From JBCDBY01 sp039182715 (GTDB lineage: Bacteria; Planctomycetota; PLA2), in contig JBCDBY010000146.1 in the NCBI GenBank assembly GCA_039182715.1, forward strand, positions 1-10,908: a stretch of DNA of 10,908 nt, written 5' to 3'. Under the pieces are notes generated by a model, which was not told the DNA's origin, did no database searches, and saw only the letters and a list, made by a program, of their open reading frames with translations. How positions within the stretch are numbered: the first letter of the stretch is position 1; each line of letters begins with the position of its first letter. Position numbers and translations under genes: made by a program. Of the stretch, positions 5,648 through 10,908 are shown in pieces.

Positions 5648-6937
5648 CTACCCGGCGATCACCAGCCTCGCCATGTACCCGCCGTCGCCCCGCCATTCGT
5701 CGGGATAGCAGGTGTGGTCGCGCTCCAGAACGGCCCCGCCGCGCGCCGTGAAAGTGTCGACCACGCCCCGGTTCTCGTCCGGCTCGATGCTGCAGGTGGA
5801 GTAGACCAGGACGCCCCCGGGCCGCACGTGTTCGGCCGCCACGCGGAGCAGCTTGTTCTGCCGCTCGATGAGATTGCCGAGGTGCTTCTTCTTCACGCGC
5901 CAGCGCGCCTCCGGACGTCGCGCGAGCACGCCGCTGTTCGAGCAGGGCGCGTCGACCAGCACGGCGTCGTAGGTGCCGTCCGGCTCCGCGCAGACGAGGT
6001 TCGTCAGCCCGAGCCGCTCGGCGTTCTCGCGCACCTTGTCGAGCCGCTCCGCATCGATGTCCCACGCGGTCACGTCGGCGCCGAGTTGGGCGAGGTGGGT
6101 TGCCTTGCCGCCCGGCGCGGCGCAGTAGTCGAGCACGCGCCAGCCCGGCTCCGGCGCCAGGAACGGCGCGACCTGCGACGCGACCGCGTCCTGCACGACG
6201 ATCTCACCGCCGCACAACTCGAACACCTCGCTCATGCGCACCTGCGGCGGCAGCGTGAGCAGCGCGTCGTGCGGGCCGTCGGACACCGGTACGCCGGCGG
6301 CCTCCAGCGTCTCGCGCACCGTTTCGCGTGTGCCCGGCGCGGGGCGGATGTGTGTCGCGGGCGTCTCCGCCTGCGCGTCGAGGATGCGCAGCGCGCGCTC
6401 GAGCCCGTGCTCCTCGAGGCGGCGCTCCGCGATCCAGCGGGCGGTCGAGCCGCGCGCCGCGAGAAAGCCCGCGGCGTCGTGGTTGCGGTCGGGGAAGACG
6501 CTGCGCGGGAAATACCAGGCGAACTCCTCGCGCGGCAGGGCGCGACGCCGGTCGGTCGCCCCCGCGAGATCCACACGCTGGACCGCGCGCCGGATGCCGC
6601 GCAGCAGCGCGTTGACGAACGACACGTCCTGCGGTCGCCCCATGCGGCGCACGTTCTCGACGGCGGCGTCGACGACGGCGTGATCGGGCGATCCATCGAG
6701 ATAGAGCAGCTCGAAGAGGCCGGCCCGGAGGATCGTGCGGGTCTCCGGCTTGAGCAGCGGGAGCTTGCGGCTGGAGTAGGTCGACAGGATGGCGTCGAGC
6801 GTGCCGCGCCGCCGCATCACGCCCAGCACGATGGCGGTCTCCGCCCCCCCGCGCGCCGAAACCCACTGGTGCCGGGCCGGGGTGCGCTTGGTCTCGAACA
6901 CATAAAGTTTCTGTGCCGCTTCTTGCCTCGGATCCAC
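5648..6937 (-). CDS. rsmB: 16S rRNA (cytosine-967-C5)-methyltransferase
   Basis: Transfers a methyl group from S-adenosylmethionine to C5 of a cytosine in the 30S P-site region of 16S rRNA. The 429-residue protein has the RsmB layout: an N-terminal NusB-like helical RNA-binding domain (about 5-120, with AILSTYSSRKL and ILRAGLFELLYL), a linker, and a Rossmann methyltransferase domain. The SAM loop is YCAAPGGKATH (271-281) and the acidic SAM residue lies in AWDIDAE. Motif IV is DAPCSNSGVLARRPEARW, with C332 aiding product release. Motif VI is TCSIEPDEN, with C382 the nucleophile. Length matches E. coli RsmB (429). GTG 6937 is the only upstream start, because an in-frame TAA lies at 6949-6947. 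It heads the operon rsmB, lipoprotein, TIM-barrel protein and is divergent from pfkA across 17 bp, with no Shine-Dalgarno. Confidence 0.95.
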   Translation of the reverse strand: MDPRQEAAQKLYVFETKRTPARHQWVSARGGAETAIVLGVMRRRGTLDAILSTYSSRKLPLLKPETRTILRAGLFELLYLDGSPDHAVVDAAVENVRRMGRPQDVSFVNALLRGIRRAVQRVDLAGATDRRRALPREEFAWYFPRSVFPDRNHDAAGFLAARGSTARWIAERRLEEHGLERALRILDAQAETPATHIRPAPGTRETVRETLEAAGVPVSDGPHDALLTLPPQVRMSEVFELCGGEIVVQDAVASQVAPFLAPEPGWRVLDYCAAPGGKATHLAQLGADVTAWDIDAERLDKVRENAERLGLTNLVCAEPDGTYDAVLVDAPCSNSGVLARRPEARWRVKKKHLGNLIERQNKLLRVAAEHVRPGGVLVYSTCSIEPDENRGVVDTFTARGGAVLERDHTCYPDEWRGDGGYMARLVIAG

Positions 6938-6942
6938 GCAGC

Positions 6943-6949
6943 TAGATTA
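6943..6949. promoter_or_regulatory. Symmetric, bidirectional -10 element for rsmB and pfkA
   Basis: The plus strand reads TAGATT at 6943-6948, followed by 6 nt and the pfkA GTG at 6955. The minus strand reads TAATCT from 6949 to 6944, followed by 6 nt and the rsmB GTG at 6937. Both fit TANNNT and share five base pairs. The predicted start sites are the two GTG codons, 18 bp apart, so both mRNAs would be leaderless. No -35 box was convincing on either side. Confidence 0.6.
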
Positions 6950-6954
6950 CGGGC

Positions 6955-8025
6955 GTGAAGAAGATCGCGATCCTGACCGGCGGGGGCGATGCCCCGGGCC
7001 TCAACGGCGTCATCCGGGGTGCCGTCCTCACCTGCGAGCAGCTCGGCATCGAGGTCGTGGGCGTGCGCAACGGCTTCGAGGGCTTCTCCTACGAGGAGGG
7101 CATCATCCCGCTGACCCGGCGTTCGGTCCGCGGCATCCTCTGGCGTGGCGGCTCGATCCTGGGCTGCAACAACCGCTATCGCGGCGAGATCGAGATGTAC
7201 CTCGAGCGGATGAAGAAGGAGGGCATCGAGGGGGTCGTGATCTCCGGGGGCGACGGCACGCTGGCGATGGCCAACCGGCTGCACGAGGCGGGCGCGCGCG
7301 TGATCGGCGTGCCCAAGACGATCGACAACGACGTCACCGGCACGAGCGTGACGTTCGGATTCCACAGCGCCGTCGAGATCGTGGCGGACGCGTGCAGCCG
7401 GCTGGTGGATACCGCGGAAAGCCACCACCGCGCCATGATCCTTGAGGTGATGGGGCGCCACGCGGGGCACATCGCGCTGCACGGCGGCATGGCCGGCAGC
7501 GCCGACATCGTGCTCATCCCGGAGATCCCGTTCGAGCTCTACGAGGTCGCCAAGGTGATTCGCGACCGCGCCGAAGGAGGCCGCAACTACTCGATGGTGG
7601 TCGTCGCCGAAGGCGCCAAGCCGCGGGGCGGCGACGTCGTCGTCGACTCGCATCGAACGGAGCAGGCGGGGCGGGAGATTCTCGGCGGCGTCGGGGAGTG
7701 GCTCGCCGCGCAGCTGCGCGGGCTCGTCGATCACGACGTGCGCGACATCACGCTGGGCCACCTGCAGCGCGGCGGCACGCCGGCCGCGTTCGACCGCACC
7801 CTCGGGACCCGCATGGGTGTGTGCGCCGCGCAGGCGCTGGTCAACGGCGAGAGCGGCCTCTTCACCGCCTACTGGAACGCCTGCGTCGAGCTGCGCCCGC
7901 TGGCGGATGCGGCCGGCGGAATGCGGGGCGTCGACCCGGAGGGCGAGATGGTGAACGCGGCGCGCCGCGTCGGCATCGCGTTCGGGGACCGGCAGCCGCA
8001 TCCGAAGCCGCCCAAGAACCGCTAA
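6955..8025 (+). CDS. pfkA: 6-phosphofructokinase
   Basis: Phosphorylates fructose 6-phosphate to the 1,6-bisphosphate, the committed step of glycolysis. The 356-residue protein has the PFK-A family motifs: GGGDAPGLN (9-17), SGGDGT (97-102), PKTIDND (120-126, D124 the catalytic base equivalent to E. coli D127), MGRHAG (166-171), PEIPF (189-193) and LGHLQRGGTP near the C-terminal third. The position equivalent to E. coli 104 is glycine (G101), as in ATP-dependent enzymes. The position equivalent to 124 is lysine (K121), as in pyrophosphate-dependent and group III enzymes. ATP is the more likely donor because position 104 is decisive in the family, but the pairing leaves doubt. GTG 6955 gives the canonical MKKIAILTGGGD start. 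There is no Shine-Dalgarno; a -10-like hexamer ends 6 nt upstream. It converges on the cyclophilin-like gene with a 29-bp gap. Confidence 0.95.
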   Translation: MKKIAILTGGGDAPGLNGVIRGAVLTCEQLGIEVVGVRNGFEGFSYEEGIIPLTRRSVRGILWRGGSILGCNNRYRGEIEMYLERMKKEGIEGVVISGGDGTLAMANRLHEAGARVIGVPKTIDNDVTGTSVTFGFHSAVEIVADACSRLVDTAESHHRAMILEVMGRHAGHIALHGGMAGSADIVLIPEIPFELYEVAKVIRDRAEGGRNYSMVVVAEGAKPRGGDVVVDSHRTEQAGREILGGVGEWLAAQLRGLVDHDVRDITLGHLQRGGTPAAFDRTLGTRMGVCAAQALVNGESGLFTAYWNACVELRPLADAAGGMRGVDPEGEMVNAARRVGIAFGDRQPHPKPPKNR

Positions 8026-8035
8026 CGCGGCCGGG

Positions 8036-8056
8036 GGCTCTTGCGAGCCATGGCTC
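8036..8056. other. Overlapping hairpin and palindrome between convergent stop codons
   Basis: GGCTC (8036-8040) can pair with GAGCC (8045-8049) around TTGC. GAGCCATGGCTC (8045-8056) is itself a perfect 12-bp palindrome that reaches into the stop codon of the minus-strand gene. There is no T-tract on either side. It is the only possible terminator structure between pfkA and the cyclophilin-like gene. Confidence 0.3.
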
Positions 8057-9665
8057 AGGGCCGTTTCACGGGCTCGTAGCCGTGCGATCGCTTGCGGAGG
8101 ACGGTCGCCCGCTCCAGCGTGTCGTAGTAGCTGAGCGCGCGGATGACGTCCATGCCTTCGATGACGCGGCCGAACACGGTCAGATCGAAATCGCTGCCGG
8201 GGTTGGGCGCGAGGTTGACCGCGAAGCTGCTGCTGACCTGACGGCGCTCGTCGCGGGTGGGCACGAACGCGATCGTGCCGGGCAGGTTGAGCCGCCGGCT
8301 CGGCTCCGATTCGATGGCGTAGCCCGCCGTCCCGAACCCGTCGTTGACCGGATCCTCGTCCCGTGAGTTGGGGTCGCCGCCGATCACCTGGCTCATCGCG
8401 GCCGCCCAGTGGAACCGCGTGCCGTTGTAGAAACCGCGCTCCACCAGCGTGAGGAACTGCGCGACGGCGTTCGGCGCGTCGTTCTCGAAGAGCTCCAGGA
8501 CGAATGCGCCACGGCTCGTCTCCACCCTGACGCGCGGCAGAGGCTCGCCCTTCGCGTCCTGCTCGCGGTAGCGGAGCTCCGCCCGATGGCTGTCGAGCAG
8601 CGAGCGCAGGCTGCGCTCTCCCCGTTCGTACTCGCGCGGGTTGCGGTACATCGACTTGATCTTGCGCTGCAGCTCGAGAGCGCGCTCGAACTGGCCGGCC
8701 GCCGAGGCGAAGCGAATGCGCTGCGTGACCACGGGCAGCTCCTCGGCGACGAACGGGAAGAGTCCGAGCATGCGCTCGTAGGTCTCCATCGCCTCGTCCA
8801 CGCGATTGCGCGCGGACTGCACGCGCAGGAGCTGGAAGTGGAAGTAGACGTACTCGGGATAGGTGGCGAGCTGCTCCCGCAGCTGCTTCTCGATCTCCGC
8901 CAGCGTCGTGTCGTTGCGGCGCCCGTTCACCGTCCCGGTCGAACGCGCGACCATGTCGAGCGAACCCGAGGGCCCGCCGAGGCTGTTGAGCTTCGTGATC
9001 AGCGCCAGCCCGGGGTCGGCGGGGCGCTCGATTGCCTCCACGCCCTCGCCCCAATCCGGCTTGCCGCGCAGCAACACCCGCTGCCCCCCGCCCGGCCGCG
9101 GGAACACGGAGACGACCTTGCGCGCCGGCGCGTGCCAGAGCTGGGCCTCGAACCGGTAGTCCTTCGCGGGCCGGCCGATCTCGAGCGCATCGAGAGGCAC
9201 GCGCGCCTCGATGTCGAAGCCGAACTCGACCGCGTAGTTCATGCGCACCTCGCACGGCAGCGCGCTCATCGGCACGCTGCGGCGATCGCGCTGGACGAAG
9301 AGGGCGATCGGCGGCCGAATCCGGTCCGCGGGCGTGAGCAGCACGAGGACGCGGCGACCGGTCGCGGGATCGATCACGTGCAGGCGAATACCGGCGAAAT
9401 GCGGCGCGAGGAAACAGCGAATGCCGAAGACCAGGTCGCGCCCGTCGCGCACGACGCGGCCGCGCAGGTTGACATCGTTCTCGCGCTTGCACTCGAACGT
9501 CGGCGCGGTCTTCCACGCCTCCTCGTCCAGCTTGCCGTCGACGACGATCGGGGCGCCCGTCGCCGTCACCTCGAGCACGATCGGCTCCTGCTCGACGTTC
9601 TGCGCCGAAGCGATCGAGACGAGCAGCAGCAGCGCGCTACTGCAGGCGATACGCATTCGCGTCAT
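8055..9665 (-). CDS. Secreted CBM9-like/cyclophilin-fold fusion protein (probable non-catalytic PPIase domain)
   Basis: The 536-residue exported protein has three parts. A signal peptide (1-21) ends with a signal-peptidase-I site, ASA before Q22. A CBM9-like domain (about 38-200) shows the hallmark IVVDGKLDEEAW (40-51) and a late strand FDIEARVPLDAL; relatives bind sugars or occur in surface proteins. A helical, TPR-like linker (about 255-370) follows. A cyclophilin-type domain (about 378-527) has VRVETSRGAFVLELFENDAP, GFYNGTRFHW, GGDP, GTIAF and TVFGRVIEGMDVI. The usual catalytic FHR arginine is W420, and the FMxQ positions do not carry F and Q, so isomerase activity is doubtful. ATG 9665 is supported by AGAGGA 9 nt upstream, although this start overlaps the preceding gene's end by 29 nt; a second ATG at 9656 is possible. 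The C-terminus shares the pattern LERxxxxRKRxHxY with its neighbour. Confidence 0.85.
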   Translation of the reverse strand: MTRMRIACSSALLLLVSIASAQNVEQEPIVLEVTATGAPIVVDGKLDEEAWKTAPTFECKRENDVNLRGRVVRDGRDLVFGIRCFLAPHFAGIRLHVIDPATGRRVLVLLTPADRIRPPIALFVQRDRRSVPMSALPCEVRMNYAVEFGFDIEARVPLDALEIGRPAKDYRFEAQLWHAPARKVVSVFPRPGGGQRVLLRGKPDWGEGVEAIERPADPGLALITKLNSLGGPSGSLDMVARSTGTVNGRRNDTTLAEIEKQLREQLATYPEYVYFHFQLLRVQSARNRVDEAMETYERMLGLFPFVAEELPVVTQRIRFASAAGQFERALELQRKIKSMYRNPREYERGERSLRSLLDSHRAELRYREQDAKGEPLPRVRVETSRGAFVLELFENDAPNAVAQFLTLVERGFYNGTRFHWAAAMSQVIGGDPNSRDEDPVNDGFGTAGYAIESEPSRRLNLPGTIAFVPTRDERRQVSSSFAVNLAPNPGSDFDLTVFGRVIEGMDVIRALSYYDTLERATVLRKRSHGYEPVKRP

Positions 9666-10908
9666 AGCGATGGTTCCTCTTGCGAATGATCTCGACCCGC
9701 TCCAGCCGATCGTTCTGCGCGAGCCGCAGCACGACGTCCATGCCCTTCGTCACGCGGCCGAATGCGGGCAGCCGCTTGGCGCTGGCCACGACGGGCGCGA
9801 GCGTGATCGCGAACTGGCTGCCGTGGTTGGCCTGCTCGCTCACCGGGATCGGGACGAGGCGACCGCGGAGCGGCGGCCGGCCCTTGCCGTCGGGGCGCAC
9901 GCGCCACGCGGGCCCGTCGGCGCCCGTCTCCCGCATCTCGCGCGAGCGCGGGTCCCCGACGCGTGCCGCCTGGTTGCCGACGACGGGGTTGAAGCGCAGG
10001 CCGTCGTAGTACCGGCGGCGCAGCACGAGATCCATCAGGTTGCAGACCATGCCGCGCGCCGTGTCCTCGAAGAGCTCGACCTCGATCGTGCCCTTGGAGG
10101 TGACCAGGCGCACCATCGGCAGCGGCTCACGCCCCTCCGCGGTCGCCGCCGCGGCGGCTTCCTTCTCCGCGGCGCGCAGCTTGTCCAGGTAATCGAGGTC
10201 CTTCACGACCTCTTCCATGCCCAGCGCGTAGGGGAACCGCTTCGTCAGCGCCCGCGCCTTCTCGAACTCCTCGACGTTGCGATAGAACTCCGCGGCGAGA
10301 AACGCGTTCGCGTCGAGCGCGAGCAGCGGCGCGGGGATCGACTCGACGAGGGCGCGCGCCTCGTCGACCATGTTGGCCTGCACGAGCAGGCGGCCGCGGA
10401 AGTAGTCGAGCGAGGGGAGCGCCGGATTGCGGCTCTTCGCCTCGTCGAAGAAGTTGATCAGAGCGCGAATCCGCTGCATGTCGCGCGGCCGCGTGGCGCC
10501 GGTGATGATCAGCCGCTCCGAAGCCGTTTGGCCGGCCACCGCCTCGTGCTCGACGGTCAGGCGCGCGAGCGCCTCGTGGTCGTCGAACTCCCTCGAGATC
10601 GCGGGCGTGATCGGCGGCCAGGTCTCCTCGGCGCCCCAGCCGTCGGGGCTGACCAGCTTCGCGTACCGGCCCGCCTCGGCCGGCAGCCGCAGATCCTTCG
10701 GCCCCACCGTCCGGCCCGCGCTCAGCTCGAATCGCAGGGCGAGCGGACGGGCGTCGCCCCTGCCGATGCCGATGGCGGACAGCGACACGGCGTACTCGGC
10801 GGTCCAGCCGTCGGTTCGCTCCGCCCGAACCCGGGCACGGACGGCGCGCGGCGTCCGAAAGCGCCCGCCGCGTCCGCGCAGGATGCGCTCGACGCCCTGG
10901 GGCGATCC
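9637..10908 (-). CDS. CBM9-like/cyclophilin-fold paralogue, 5' end outside the window
   Basis: The frame is open to the right edge, so only the last 423 residues are visible. A GTG at 10788 could be mistaken for the start, but the 40 codons before it continue the fold (GWTAEYAVSLSAIGIG resembles the last strand of the neighbour's CBM9-like domain). Numbering from that GTG, a helical, TPR-like part spans about 100-215, including an alanine-rich run at 209-216. A cyclophilin-like domain spans 225-370 (VRLVTSKGTIEVELFEDTA, YYDGLRFNP, VGDPRSR, GSQFAITL, FGRVTKGMDVV). The catalytic FHR is FNP and the FMxQ region is QAAR, so the enzyme is probably inactive. The end carries LERVEIIRKRNHRY, as in the next gene. 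It is transcribed just before that gene and overlaps it by 29 nt: a tandem duplication and an operon. The missing N-terminus probably has a signal peptide and the rest of the CBM9-like domain. Confidence 0.8.
   Translation of the reverse strand, partial: GSPQGVERILRGRGGRFRTPRAVRARVRAERTDGWTAEYAVSLSAIGIGRGDARPLALRFELSAGRTVGPKDLRLPAEAGRYAKLVSPDGWGAEETWPPITPAISREFDDHEALARLTVEHEAVAGQTASERLIITGATRPRDMQRIRALINFFDEAKSRNPALPSLDYFRGRLLVQANMVDEARALVESIPAPLLALDANAFLAAEFYRNVEEFEKARALTKRFPYALGMEEVVKDLDYLDKLRAAEKEAAAAATAEGREPLPMVRLVTSKGTIEVELFEDTARGMVCNLMDLVLRRRYYDGLRFNPVVGNQAARVGDPRSREMRETGADGPAWRVRPDGKGRPPLRGRLVPIPVSEQANHGSQFAITLAPVVASAKRLPAFGRVTKGMDVVLRLAQNDRLERVEIIRKRNHRYDANAYRLQ
9675..9680 (-). promoter_or_regulatory. 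Shine-Dalgarno site supporting the start at 9665
   Basis: The minus strand reads AGAGGA across 9680-9675, 9 nt before ATG 9665. It lies inside the coding end of the upstream paralogue. This is the clearest Shine-Dalgarno sequence at the head of any gene here, and it contrasts with the leaderless-looking starts of lysC, rsmB and pfkA. Confidence 0.6.

Noticed and set aside
6817..9516. 899-codon minus-strand open frame across pfkA and the cyclophilin-like gene.
   Set aside because: It is out of frame with both well-supported genes, with R/A-rich low-complexity translation. It is a shadow of GC-rich coding sequence.
10786..10788. GTG as the true start of the right-most gene.
   Set aside because: The frame stays open to the window edge, and the upstream codons continue a CBM9-like strand seen in the paralogue, so the gene is truncated by the window.

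Overview
This is a compact bacterial chromosome segment, clearly GC-rich (by eye about two thirds G+C), with GTG as a frequent start codon and gaps between genes of 64 bp or less. I see no tRNA, rRNA, CRISPR array, insertion sequence or phage gene. The lineage cannot be fixed from sequence alone. The secreted CBM9-like/cyclophilin fusion proteins, the stand-alone helical membrane protein and the high GC fit a free-living Planctomycetota-like or other deep-branching Gram-negative bacterium. That assignment is a low-confidence inference.

Layout from left to right. (1) Bases 1-179 hold a bidirectional hairpin terminator and a very GC-rich hairpin after lysC. (2) lysC (aspartate kinase, minus strand) is divergent from a plus-strand run of three overlapping genes: a Claisen-condensing enzyme of the isopropylmalate/homocitrate synthase family, a membrane-anchored helical protein of unknown function, and tag (3-methyladenine DNA glycosylase I). 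(3) The stop codons of tag and of the next, minus-strand gene are joined by four 7-bp repeat units. (4) A minus-strand operon runs rsmB (16S rRNA m5C methyltransferase), then a small lipoprotein, then a xylose-isomerase-like TIM-barrel enzyme. (5) pfkA (6-phosphofructokinase, plus strand) is divergent from rsmB with only 17 bp between the start codons. (6) Two tandem paralogues on the minus strand encode a CBM9-like domain, a helical linker and a cyclophilin fold. The second-transcribed copy is complete, and the first runs off the right edge.

The most notable points are these. First, the two adjacent cyclophilin-fold proteins have lost the usual catalytic residues and are fused to CBM9-like domains. 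Second, the rsmB/pfkA gap is so short that both genes must start from one symmetric -10 element: TAGATT on one strand overlaps TAATCT on the other, each exactly 6 nt before a GTG start, which predicts two leaderless mRNAs with start sites 18 bp apart. The same layout, a TANNNT hexamer 6-10 nt before the start codon, occurs at the lysC/Claisen-enzyme divergence, so leaderless initiation may be common in this organism. The remaining genes are amino-acid, glycolytic, DNA-repair and ribosome-modification housekeeping functions.
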